Position numbers and translations under genes: made by a program. The notes below the pieces were generated by a model. It was not told the DNA's origin, searched no databases, and saw only the letters and a list, made by a program, of their open reading frames with translations. From assembly GCA_948474755.1 (NCBI GenBank), contig CAOLHI010001654.1, positions 682,001-746,000 on the forward strand: DNA of 64,000 bases, given 5' to 3'. Within the stretch, counting starts at the first letter, position 1. Each line of letters opens with the position of its first letter. Origin of the DNA: Ctenosaura bakeri (lineage: Eukaryota > Chordata > Lepidosauria > Squamata > Iguanidae). Below are positions 1-10,009 of the stretch, in pieces.

Positions 1-82
1 CCCGGCCGGAGCGCGGGCGGGCGGCCGGCCGCTTCCTCCTCCGCCCTCGCCCCCCGCCCCAGCCCTGCGCCCGGCGACTCAC

Positions 83-166
83 CACCAGCAGCCTGGAGAC
101 GAAGGAGGCTCCTCCGGGGCCGGCGCGGGGGAGGAGGGCGGCGGGGGGGCCCGCGGGCGGCCCCAT
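83..166 (-). CDS. Candidate first coding exon of an unidentified minus-strand gene (partial)
   Basis: On the minus strand an ATG at 166-164 opens a 28-codon frame that ends ...FVSRLLV at base 83. It is followed directly by GTGAGT (82-77), a consensus 5' splice donor, in phase 0. The peptide is rich in Gly, Pro and Ala and is not an obvious signal peptide. Upstream on the same strand are GC boxes, a CRE-like site and a CCAAT box, so promoter and exon agree in direction. In human the gene next to CD2AP in divergent orientation is TNFRSF21, which makes it a candidate by synteny, but the visible residues do not match what I know of that protein's start. Identity is left open. The open frame continues upstream of this ATG, so the true start could also differ. 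Confidence 0.3.
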
Positions 167-654
167 GGCCGGCGCCGGGGGCTGCGGGGAGGGCGGGGGC
201 GCTCGGGGGCCCTGGCCAAGGCGCGGGGGCCCGGAGCCGGGAGGGGCGCGCCTTGTCCAGCGCCAGAAGGGCGGGCCATCTAGCAGCCCTGCCGCCCCAT
301 GGATGCCGGGCCGGGCCGGGCGGGCGGGCGGGAGGACGCGGCGGGCGGGGGCTCAGCAGGCGGGGGGCGCCTGAGGGCGGGGGGCGGAGGGCCACGCCGG
401 GCTCCGGGGCCGGCCGCCCAGCTCCGGGCTGGCGGGGGCCAAGCGGCGGGGCGGGAGGGCTGCGCTCGGCAGGAGGAGGAGGGCGGGGGAGAGCAGCCGG
501 CTTCCCATAGCGAGGCACTCCGGGCCGCGGGGGGCGCCTCCCCACCTTCCTCGCGCTCCGGCCGGCTTCGCAATGACCAGCAAAAGGGCGGAGGAGCGCC
601 TGCGCCCAAGGCCGGGCGGGGGAGGAAGCGGGGGGCGGGGCGGGGCTTCCTTTT

Positions 655-671
655 GTTACGTGACGTCGCGG
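655..671. promoter_or_regulatory. CRE-like / ATF-CREB site
   Basis: TTACGTGACGTCGCGGG contains TGACGTCG, one base from the palindromic CRE TGACGTCA, overlapping an ACGTGA E-box-like core. CpG-containing CREs of this kind are common within about 200 bp of transcription starts in CpG-island promoters. This is a sequence match only. Confidence 0.5.
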
Positions 672-895
672 GAAAGGTCGCCTAAGGCTCCCGCCGTTGT
701 GTGGGCGAAGGGGCGCTCCGCGGGGGCGCCGGTGGAGGGCGCGCGCGCCAGAGGCCCCTTCCTCCCACGAGGCGGCGGACGGGGAGGGGCCTTGGCAGGG
801 CCTGATCCTCAGCGCGCTGGAGGTAATAGAAGTTACCGCGGAGCCCAGCCCGTTGTGGTGCTGTGGTTACGCCGCCACGGCTCTAGGCTGCGGAA

Positions 896-923
896 CCCTG
901 GGATTCGTAGTCTCATTGGGCGG
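896..923 (-). promoter_or_regulatory. ZNF143/THAP11-like site with CCAAT and GC boxes
   Basis: Read on the minus strand this is CCGCCCAATGAGACTACGAA followed by TCCCAGGG. It combines a GC box, a CCAAT box (915-919) and GACTACGAATCCCAG, which resembles the ACTACAATTCCCAG element bound by ZNF143/THAP11. Such sites sit close upstream of many CpG-island promoters. The orientation of the CCAAT box suits leftward transcription toward the candidate exon at 83-166. One caution is that the palindromic transposons of this window also contain GGAATCCTGGGGTTTGCAGT, so part of this match could be a degraded repeat. Confidence 0.4.
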
Positions 924-1097
924 TCTGGCTACGCATCTCAGGATTCTACCCGAGGGATCCGTGGCGCTGTAATCGCAACCAAAGGGGCACGCGCTGGACC
1001 CACTAAAGGGTTAGGGGCGCAGGACGCCCGCAGAAGTGGGAAAAGCGCAAGCGTCAAACTGAGTCTGTGGGGAGAGCATCTTCCCAGGGCCCATACC

Positions 1098-2355
1098 ACA
1101 GAATCAGAGAATCACAGCATTGGAAGAGACCCCAGGGGCCATCCAGTCCAACCCCCTTCTGCCATGCAGGAACACAGAATCGAAGCACTCCCGACAGAGG
1201 GCCGTCCAGCCTCTGCTTAAAAACCTCCAAGGAGGGAGACTTCATCGCACTCCATTGATGCAGCATATTCCACTGCCGGACAGCCCTGACTGTCAGGAAG
1301 TTCTTCCTGAGGTTCAGGTGGAATCTCCTTTACAGCCGCTTAAATCCATTGCTCCTTGTCCTGGTCTCTGGAGCAGCAGAAAACAAGCCCTCTCCTTCCT
1401 CTACATGGCATCCCTTCAAATAGTTAAACATGGCCATCGTGTCCCCTCTTAACCTTCTCTTCTGCAGACTAAACATACCCAGCTCTCTAAGTCTATCCTC
1501 ATAGGGCATGGCTTCCAGACCCTCCACCATTTTGGTTGCCCTTCTGTGGACACGTTCCAGCATGTCAATATCCTTCTTGAAATGAGGTGCCCAGAACTGT
1601 ACACAGGATTCCAAATGAGGCTTACCCAATGCAGAATAGAGTGGTACCATTACCTCCCTCAATCTGGACACCATACTCCTGTTGATGCAACCAAGAATCG
1701 AGTTGGCTTTCTCGGCTGCCACATCACACTGCTGACTCATGTTCAGCTTGTGATCTACCAAGACTCCTAAATCCCTTTCACACATACTGCTATCCAGCCA
1801 CGTGTCTCCCATCCTATATTTGTGCCTTCCATTTTTTCTGTGTAAGTGCAGGACCTTACACTTCTCTCTGTTGAAATTCATTTTGTTCGCCCTGGCCCAG
1901 CTCTCCAATCTGTCAAGATTATTTTGAAATTTGATCCTGTCGTCTGGCGTCTTAGCAACCCCTCCCAGTTTGGTGTCATCTGCAAATTTGATGAGCATGC
2001 CCTCTATTCCTTCATCCAAGTCATTGATAAAAAATATTGAACAGCACTGGGCCCAGGACAGAACCCTGTGGCACCCCACTAGTCACTTCTCTCCAGGAAG
2101 AAAAGCAGCCATTCGTGATCACCCTTTGGGTTCGGTCGGTCAACCAATTACAAATCCACCTGACAGTAGCCCTGTCCAGCCCACATTTTACTAGCTTCTT
2201 TGCAAGAATGTCATGGGAAACTTTGTCAAAGGCCTTACTGAAGTCAAGATACGCTATGTCCACAGCATTACCTTCACTCATCAAGCTTGTAACTCTATTG
2301 TAAAGAGAGATAAGATTAGTCTGGCATGACTTATTTTCGAGAAATCCGTGTTGAC
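1098..2355 (-). mobile_element. CR1 LINE, 5'-truncated, reverse-transcriptase part
   Basis: On the minus strand the frame encodes the C-terminal reverse-transcriptase region of CR1 ORF2, including FADDTKLGG (the catalytic YxDD-type box, here FADD) and a [10 protein letters not shown] motif, followed by the CR1 C-terminal block. The frame is broken near 2050. The 3' end at 1098-1150 shows the family hallmark, ending in degenerate ATTCTCTGATTCTG. The 5' end is lost at about 2355, as is usual for CR1. It lies only about 130 bp beyond the left CpG island. Confidence 0.9.
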
Positions 2356-3531
2356 AGGTCAGAGAAGGCCAGTGGGTAGGCATGGTAGCCTTAGACTTCC
2401 TTTCTTTCATGGAAAGATGGCAGAGGCTATCCATGAGGACAGGCAGACAAGCTACAAGCTGCTGGAGCAGTTTGCTTTTCCCTGAAGCTACCGGGAAGAG
2501 TAAGATTCAGCCCCTTCCTTTTCCCCCCTAGAAGACTCAGTTTGCAGCAGTGGAAGTAAGCTGAGGATGAAGGTGGAAAGTGGGAGGAGGAGAGAAAAAC
2601 TGGGAATTCTGAAAAGTAACTGAAAAAGTGGGAGGGCAGAGGATTAATCAGGACTGCCCCTGCCCCCAAAATTGGCACCCTTCGAGGATATGTGTGAGTG
2701 CTTTATCAAATGACATTTGTCATATTTATTGCCCTTCCTCTAAGAAGGGTTAATGGGAAATTACATTTTCCCTTAACAGCAACATTGCAAAACAAGTTAT
2801 GCTGACAGAAATTGGCCTCCCTGGCTTTCAGGATTTGAACCCAGAAGTCTCTCCACAGTGTCCCATACCCCACCTTAGTTCTTCTGATATGCATTAACTC
2901 TTTTGCCTATGGCAAGGAATGCAGTCATCCATCTGTAAACACTGAGGCTTTGATTTACTTTGTAGCTTTATCTGTCATATCTTCTAAATATAAATGGTGG
3001 TGTTGATATTTACAACAGCAGCATTTGTTAGAAGGTTAGAGTATTTAAAGTGTTTTGCAACCAGTAGTTCATTAACAATTACAATGACTCTGTAAAGGAA
3101 GCCAGCATTATCTTCCTCATCTGTCTTGCAATTGGAGGCTGATGGAGGGGATGGGCATAGCAAAGGGCATAAGAATCCAAAGCCCACCGCCCAGTGGAAG
3201 CTTTACAGAAGGAAAATTAATGCTTATTATTTCAGGTATTAGAAAATGCTTTGGAGAAAATCAGAAGATCAGTAATCAAAAACTTCACCAAATATATCAA
3301 GAAAAGGTGACACACAATGTGACACACAAATCACAATAGTTATGGAGTTCAGTAGACTTACTGCTGTGTAAGACATTAAAGGATGGCAGCTGGACACAGC
3401 TCATTTGTTTTGAAATATAATGTTTAACCAAAAGTATATGGCCACGAAGAACAGTAGACAGAATGCCTCGCGTACAACTCATGGAAGTAGGGGTAGAGTG
3501 GGGAGACAGGTAGAGGGTGGGGAGTCAAGAA
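2356..3531. other. Intergenic sequence, no gene seen
   Basis: AT-rich sequence with only short random frames. No coding similarity, RNA gene or well-defined repeat was recognised. Confidence 0.5.
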
Positions 3532-4072
3532 CAGTTGGCCCTCCATATCCACAGGTTCTGCATCACTGAATTCAAACAACCATTGTTCAAAAATATTTGA
3601 AAAATAAATTATAGAAAACAACCTGTGATTTTGCCACAAGCTGAGCACTATGTTTATGTGCAGGGATCCCCTGATGCAGCCTCCCACCATTTCACAAATC
3701 CTCATGTTCTCTCCAAGGCAATTTCCACACTAGACTGTTATAGTGCTATTATTCTACTTTCAACATCCTATGGAATCCTGGGATTTGCAGATTAGGGAGG
3801 GGCCTCAAAGGCCTCCACTTCCTCCTCTCCTCAAAGGCCCCTCCCTAAACTGCAAACCCCAAGATTCCATAGGATGTTGAAAGTGGAATAATAATAGCAC
3901 TATAACAGTCCAGTGCAGAAATGGCCCCACACTCATTTGAGTTGTTCACCATTTTATATAAAGGCACCATTTTATTGTGCTATTGTATATAATGGGACTT
4001 GAGCATCCTTGGGTTTTGGTATCCATGGTGGGTTCTGGAACCAAACCCCAGTGGACAGTGAGGGCTCACTGT
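3532..4072. mobile_element. Tigger-like (pogo/Tc1-mariner) non-autonomous element, interrupted
   Basis: The left end CAGTTGGCCCTCCATATCC and the right part (GGGACTTGAGCATCC, then TTTTGGTATCC, then a terminal CACTG next to TA) match the Tigger-type pattern known from vertebrate genomes, with TA at both flanks. The interior codes for nothing. A palindromic transposon (3717-3926) sits inside it, so the Tigger-like copy is the older of the two. Confidence 0.7.
3717..3926. mobile_element. Palindromic MITE (GGCCATTTCCGCAC family)
   Basis: A long inverted repeat: the left arm starting GGCAATTTCCACACTAGACT is mirrored by the right arm ending CAGTGCAGAAATGGCC. The arms contain the family blocks ATTCCACTTTCAACATCCTA and TGGAATCCTGGGGTTTGCAG (here slightly decayed). 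The centre is a CT-rich spacer. No coding capacity. Flanking bases CAA and CCA are a poor 3-bp duplication, unlike the clean ones of other copies. Confidence 0.75.
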
Positions 4073-6394
4073 AATTTAGAAATGAGTCATCATGCGGAAA
4101 AAGACTGGAAGACTGGACCAGTAACAGCCCTTCTAATTTGGCATAAACTGAGGAAATCATTCAAAGTAATCAAGTTTGAAACTTGTTGCAGAGAGAGAGA
4201 GAGACAGTCTTTAGTGGAGGGTGTTTTTATTGCAATGCCTTGTGCTAGGAGTAGGAGTTCAGATTGTTTTGATTATACTATCTGGAAGTATCCAGCACTG
4301 CTCAGCCTTTGTGCCCTTTCCTTCCCGCCCACCTGGGTGCTTCTTTTCTTCCCTTCCCTCCTCTAAATGCCAACCCAAAGAGATTTCCTCTCCCCTCTCT
4401 CCCACCTACTCAATGCTATTTCTGTCCTTCCTGCCACGGTTTCCTTCTCACTTTCCTCCAGTAGCAGGACGCTTCTGCTCATTAGGGGCATCTAATACAT
4501 AGTGTCTGAACAGGGTACTCCACACTACCAAAGATGTGAATTAACTAACATTAATTAATTCAAAACAAAAGAAGGCACCCTTACTGTGTGTGCCAAGTTT
4601 CAGATCATTTAAGATTCATGGTCTTGGACCTATGATAGACGCAGACACAGACACAGACAGACTCTTTTATTAGCATGGATGGCAGCAATAACAGTACTGG
4701 TAACAAGCAGTTTTCGTGGAGCTGGGACAAAAGGCATCTCCAAATACTGGTGCTGGCTGCTTGAGCTTGCATGGCCATAGAAAGTTTGAGAGGTCTGTTA
4801 ATTTGGATGGAACAAGAGGTTTATAGCAGAAGATTATGTATCTTCCAGTGTCTTTGGAAATGAAAAAGCAATTGTTACAAGAACTATCGCCTGAAATATG
4901 CTCTTCAAAAAGAACATCTCTGCTGACCCAAATAAGTAACAAAGAACTAGACTGATGGTCTTGGCAATCTGTATAACCCCTCTTCATAACTAGCATGAAT
5001 TGTATACATGAGAATTGTTGAGATGTACTGTAATCTCTCATTGATCACCCTTCTAAAATAGCAGTTAGCTCAAGCCCTCTAGGATATTTCCATTCTTTTA
5101 GGAGATATCTTGTTGTTGAAATTACGTTGAGTGAGCAACACAAAAAGAGATAACAAAACAAGGAGTGTAGGAGTTTGAATTAGCATTACCGTACACTTGA
5201 TACAAAAGGCTTGTGTTCCTTTTTGATTTACTAAGCCGTACACTTCTGTTTTCCTTGCTGAAGGGCTTATTGGACTTTTGTGTCAAACAAACAAAAGTCT
5301 TTTGTGCATTGTTCAATCAATGCCTATTGTTCAGTTACAGTTGGAGATTGCTTCACATAGACAAGATGTTCTTGTGTTCTGAGGAAAGGTTACTCTAGGT
5401 CAATTCTGAGTTGCTACTGAGAAGATTACTCAGAATGGTAAGAAAAGAGGTGTTTTAACTATGGAACTGTGTTAGGATGTTTGCAAAATAAAATGCAAGT
5501 AAGGTCACTTCCTAAGCTTTCTATTAAACATATGTCAAAATACATTCAAGTGTGTAAGAAACTCTCTTTTTTTTGATAGTGGAAGTGGCAACATGGCATG
5601 TAGGTTTTCATCATCCTTCCTGGAGCCCTGTGATTTGTTTAAAATATCTTGTCTTTCTGCCAAACAGCCCTCCTGTAGCTTACAAGGGTATGTATCATGT
5701 AATAAAGTAAGCTGCAAAAAAGGAAAAAAAGAAAGGGCTGGTGATTGGTGATTATCACATAGGGGAATAACCACATAAGCAGCCATTATCACAGAGGGAA
5801 ATAATCACACACATACAAATCCAAGAAAGGAGAAAGGAGGTGGAGAAAAAAAGAAACTTGACAGCACCTTCAAGACACTGGTTTTTATTTTAGCATGTGC
5901 TTTTATGGATATAAACTCACTTTTTCAGATGCACTACAAACTGCAACATGAGCTTCCCAGCAGCCACAGCCAGGTAGCATCATAATAATGTTATCTCTGA
6001 AAGTGGGATACATGAGTCTACATCAACCACACTAGCCACTACACAATACTGTCTCTTCATGCACTTAGTGCACTTCGCCCTGCTTCACTGTATATCCTGG
6101 TAGAAAACTCTTTCCGATAGCAGCTGCAGGCCTGCTCATTTGGCAGAAAAAGTTATACTCAAATAATTTCCACAGCAAAAGCATTGCTGTCCTATTGCCT
6201 GGGGGTGTAAACATAATGCTTGAGCTGCTTATGCTTAAATGTGGGTTACCATGTGAAACAGAAGTAGGTAGAGAAATTCTACAATGTAGTTCTGCTCAGT
6301 TCTTCCTTTTCACAATCATCATGTAACCAGGTAAATAAATTGTGATAATACAGGCTATCTACCAATACCTGTAAGCTACAAAGGCACCTTCGTC
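4073..6394. other. Intergenic sequence, no gene seen
   Basis: AT-rich intergenic DNA. A short GA run lies at about 4190-4205 and a small CAGACA repeat at about 4640. The stretch from about 5850 to 5940 (a cacttca... gcatgtgctttt... actttttcagatgc pattern) looks like the degraded end of an interspersed repeat. No exon, RNA gene or conserved motif was recognised. Confidence 0.45.
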
Positions 6395-6765
6395 CAGTGA
6401 ACAGCTATTCTGTTGAAATACTATGAATATTTGAAAAGCTGTACCTCACTACGTGAGCCTGCCTGTGCTCTAAGACCTGCAGGGGAAGGCTTTCTCTTGA
6501 TTCCACCACCATCGCAGGCACATCTGGTGAGGACAAATGGGGGTGCAGTGTTTTATTTTGTTTTTACACATCTTTTAATGCCGTTTTTAACTTGGTTTTA
6601 ATGCTGTTTGTAACTGTGATTAACTTGTGTTTTTTACATAGAAACTTAATTGTGTTTTAATTTTTGTATTAACATTTTTGTTTAAATTGTATTGTGCATT
6701 TAGAATGTTGCACACCACCTTGGATCCCGTGTTAAGAGAAGGACAGATATAAATAAATAAATAAA
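6395..6765. repeat. Unclassified interspersed repeat with AAATA-rich tail
   Basis: The 3' portion (cacaccaccttggatccc, followed by a gap and then GATATAAATAAATAAATAAA) has the form of a retroposon tail common in squamate genomes. A similar pattern in reverse occurs at about 36740-36805. The left boundary is a guess and I cannot assign a family. Confidence 0.35.
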
Positions 6766-6956
6766 ACCATACAATCCCAAGTGGTACAGTGATATGACAG
6801 AACCATTAATCTCAAGAGATACCTGGGTTGCTGCTCTTCTTTTGCTGTTTGGCTTGGACCTCAAGCGACACAGACTGCTGCTGGATAGGAATAGTTGTGA
6901 AGGCTGTATGAAATACCTGGCTAGAGAAGGTGGAGACGGAGCTAATACCAGACAGA

Positions 6957-7130
6957 GAGCTAGCATGGTGTAGTGATTTGAGTGTTGGACAATGGCCCTA
7001 GGGTTGAATTCCCCACTCTGCCATGGAAACCCACTGTGTGACCTTGGGCATGTCATCCACTCTCAGCCCCAGAAAACCCCATGCCTTAGGGTTGCCATAA
7101 GATGGAAGTGACTTGAAGGCACACAACAAC
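6957..7130 (+). mobile_element. tRNA-derived SINE
   Basis: It starts GAGCTAGCATGGTGTAGTGA with an A-box-like TGGTGTAGTG and a B-box-like GGGTTGAATTCC, then the body CCACTGTGTGACCTTGGGCA. It ends with the family tail GTTGCCATAAG, ACTTGAAGGCACACAACAAC. Eight or more copies of this SINE lie in the window on both strands. Confidence 0.8.
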
Positions 7131-7193
7131 TACAAGGGGTGTGCTAAGCCTTCCTTGTCTTATTTCATGCACCTAATTAAGTGGACTGTAGTC

Positions 7194-7197
7194 CAAA

Positions 7198-7236
<39 letters not shown>

Positions 7237-7239
7237 ATA
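7194..7239. repeat. (AAAT)n microsatellite
   Basis: About eleven uninterrupted AAAT units, located just downstream of a SINE. Confidence 0.95.
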
Positions 7240-7979
7240 TGCCAAATAAATAATTATGCCTTAAAATGCCACAAGACTCGATGTTGCTTTTGGTGCAGCA
7301 AATGGCTACCCCCTCTCCAACCAAAATGTCTTTCTATTGACACTTTCACATGTTTTGCCTCGGGAGGAAATTCTGCATTCACTTTGAATTTTGCTTCCTC
7401 CAGCAAACTGCACATTCCTAAGGATGCACATCACCTCAACTAGATAAATTGTACTGTTTTTATGAAAACTTCCTAGGTTTAACTCAGAATTCATCAGATA
7501 TTTCAGCTGATGAAAACCTCCCTAATTAGGTTTGAATTTTACTTCAAACAAAACTTCACTGAGAGCTGTAAATTAAACCAACACAGAACAGTAAATGCTA
7601 TTCTTACCACAGATGTCAGCCTACAAATTGGGTTCTGCCCCACCAGGGCATTTCCATTATGGTCTAGTGCCCCAAGTGTAATTGTAAGTGTGTTCTCCAT
7701 ATATCTGTTATCAACTGCTCAGGTCTATTTCCTTGTGTTTCTGTTTTGTGGTTCTTTATAAATTTATCTTTGTTCTCCACAGCTTAGTTTTCTGCTGTCT
7801 AAAAGGCCTTGTCCATGCATCTCTTTTTTTGTTTTATCTCACCACTCATCCTATCATTCTTTATCTCCTTTTTTAGTTACAGTTATTAAGTTTCACAGTA
7901 AAGAGCAAGGTGATGGTGGTGGTGGTTGTTTTCAGTGGTCAGCTGCCACCTATCAGGAGTCCTTTTATTGTATATTTCT

Positions 7980-8050
7980 TCATGGCAGGAGGTTGGTTGG
8001 ACTGGATGGCTTTTGGATAGCCTTTTCCAGCTCTTTGATTCTATAATTCT
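7980..8050 (+). mobile_element. CR1 LINE 3' end fragment
   Basis: Contains TTGGACTGGATGGCTTTTGG and ends with TTTGATTCTATAATTCTACT, the diverged 3' terminus of CR1 including its short tail repeats. Confidence 0.7.
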
Positions 8051-8109
8051 ACTGATTCCAAACCATGTATAATTCTATACACGTCTGTCATCTCTTTGCC
8101 TTTATGCTA

Positions 8110-9835
8110 AGCTAAATAGCCCCAGCCCCACAGCTTTCTGTGGTGGTGGAACTGCATGCTCCTGGGAGGCAAGAGATTATGCCGATGGTAGAACTACTAA
8201 TATTTGGTTTTCTCATGTCAGACAGGCTTCTGCTAAGAAGCTAGACCAAATGTGCCAAACAGCTATTGGCCAGCCTCAGTAACAGGGGAGGACACTGGTG
8301 GAGGATCTCTTGGAGACAACAGCAGTGGCACTATTGCTAACACCTGTTAGTATTATGCAGAAAAATGGCAAGGGTAAACCATTCCTGCTTGAAAACTTGA
8401 TGGTGAGACAATACAAAATGTAACAGAAGATGGAATGCTCAGGTTGGATGGCACTCAGTGAGCTAGCGGGGCACAGCAGACGACAAGTACAAGTAGCCCT
8501 GTGGCTAATGATGCAGCTGGGCTCAAACTGAAAGGATATTCGGCTGTTGAAGTGCTCAGGAGCGAAAGGAAAGTATGAAGCTGCTCAACTGATATAGGAA
8601 CATGGAATGTGGTGAAAGGGTTAACATATATAGCCTTTGCTTTTAGTAGAAAAATAGATGAAAATAAATTAGCTGCAAATGTGCTTATCTCAGGTATGCG
8701 ATGTTGTCATGCTTAGTTAATGAGAAAGTTTAGGAGTCAAATTGACCTGGGAATAGTTCCTCCCTGATTCTACCTGGTACAGAATACATCATCTTGGAGT
8801 GTTGTTTTCCTGTGCCTAGCCTTTTGATGTACCTGATTGATGTAATCGACCTGAAAGTGAAACTTATATGCTGTGTTTGAGGAAAGTGGAACTTATGCTG
8901 AGTCTATAAAAGCACTGTGTAACCTTTCTTCAGGGCTCTTGGTTCTTAGGGAGAGATCCCGCCAACAGCCCGCGCGTAATAAACTCTTTTTCCTAAGCTC
9001 TGAGGTCTCCGTGTCTCAGTTTTCCTGCAACAGTGGCAAGCATGAATCAGAGGGGGCGAGACATTGTTAATCAAGAAATTGAATGTATAAATATAACACT
9101 TGAATGAGCAAGCAAAGGTGGACAGGAATGGGACATTTTCAGTCAGATAATTGCACGGTGTTTTATTCAGGAAATGAAGAAGAAACTGGGTGGCATTAAT
9201 AGTGAGGAAAAGTATAGCAAAATACAAGGGCTTACTGAATAATATCAGTAAGATTTCATAGAAACCTCATCAATAAACTTATAATCCAAATTTATGCTCC
9301 AGCTACAGAGGCAGAACAGTAAGAAACTGGAAGATTCTCTGCTGGAGTCCAAGAGGAAATTGATCACACACCCAAACAGGTATGTTGGCAATAACAGGCA
9401 AAAGCAGGGAACCGTAAAGGACCACAGTTTTGAATTTTATGAGGCCAAACATTTGTTCATCTGAAGGGATAAGGTGATGTCACTTGATAGCCAGTATAGA
9501 AATCAAATAGACTACTACATTCAAATAGTCTGCATAATTAAATATACTACATTCCAACACCCAAGAAAGGAGACCACAGTAACCACAGGATCATTGCATT
9601 AATTCCTCATGCAATCAAAGTGATTCTCAGCAATGACTTTTACCATATATGGCACAAGAAATGCCAGATGTCCAAGCTGGGTTTAGAAAAGAAAGAGGCA
9701 CTAGAGAGCACACTGCAAACATGTGTTGAATAATGGAGCGCACCAAAGAATTTCAGAATAAAATCAACCTCAAAATTTAAATCAACTAAAGATTTAAATA
9801 TTGAAATTGAAATTGAAACATTCAGATATTTATTT
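8110..9835 (+). mobile_element. RTE/BovB-like LINE remnant, split by a solo LTR
   Basis: The left half (to 8612) matches the typical RTE leader, and its end encodes GTWNV, the start of the endonuclease domain. The right half resumes at 9033 with ASMNQ, giving WNV-ASMNQ across the insertion. Further right, 9290-9310 encodes a YAP-type endonuclease motif (atttatgctccagctaca) and 9676-9790 encodes QAGFRKERGTRE, the start of the reverse-transcriptase domain. Many stops and small indels show it is long dead. Both outer limits are approximate. The interruption is explained by the LTR at 8613-9032. Confidence 0.75.
8613..9032 (+). mobile_element. Solo LTR of an endogenous retrovirus-type element
   Basis: A 420-bp unit starts TGAAAGGG and ends TGCAACA, flanked by identical 4-bp duplications GTGG (8609-8612 and 9033-9036). 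It carries a TATA box (TATAAAAG near 8906) and a polyadenylation signal AATAAA near 8979, in the order expected for U3-R-U5. The length and 4-bp duplication fit gammaretrovirus-like (class I) elements. No internal viral genes are present, so this is the product of LTR-LTR recombination. Confidence 0.8.
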
Positions 9836-9844
9836 ATTAAAGGC

Positions 9845-10009
9845 TTCTAGAGACTAGGATTCAAATCCCTGTTCAGACGCTGGGTAACCTTGGGCAAGTC
9901 AGATTCTCTCAGCCTCAGAGGAAGGCAAATGCAATCCCCCACCCTGAACAAATCTTGTAAAAAAATTTATGATAGGTTCTCCTTAGAGTTGTCAGAAGTG
10001 ACTTGATGG
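9845..10009 (+). mobile_element. tRNA-derived SINE, 5'-truncated
   Basis: B-box-like GGATTCAAATCC, then GGGTAACCTTGGGCAAGTCA, ctcagcctcagaggaaggc, and a tail ending TCAGAAGTGACTTGATGG. Same family as the other SINEs here but lacking the A box. Confidence 0.75.

Larger units (their letters stand above)
1..970. promoter_or_regulatory. CpG island at left edge of window
   Basis: This stretch is extremely GC-rich and dense in CpG and GGCGGG boxes, in contrast to the AT-rich sequence that follows from about 1.05 kb. It has the usual look of a vertebrate housekeeping-type promoter. Promoter-type sites (CRE-like, CCAAT, ZNF143-like) lie at 655-923, and a possible minus-strand first exon lies at 83-166. 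The simplest reading is a promoter for a gene transcribed leftwards out of the window; bidirectional activity is possible. Several long open frames occur here on both strands, but they are what very high GC produces by chance and show no protein similarity I recognise. Confidence 0.8.

Noticed and set aside
573..1220. 215-codon + strand open frame in the left CpG island
   Set aside because: A GC-driven frame that runs into a CR1 fragment at its end; no protein similarity recognised.
7194..7239. Regularly spaced short repeats suggesting an array
   Set aside because: Simple AAAT microsatellite; no spacer-repeat structure, and CRISPR arrays are not expected in a vertebrate genome.
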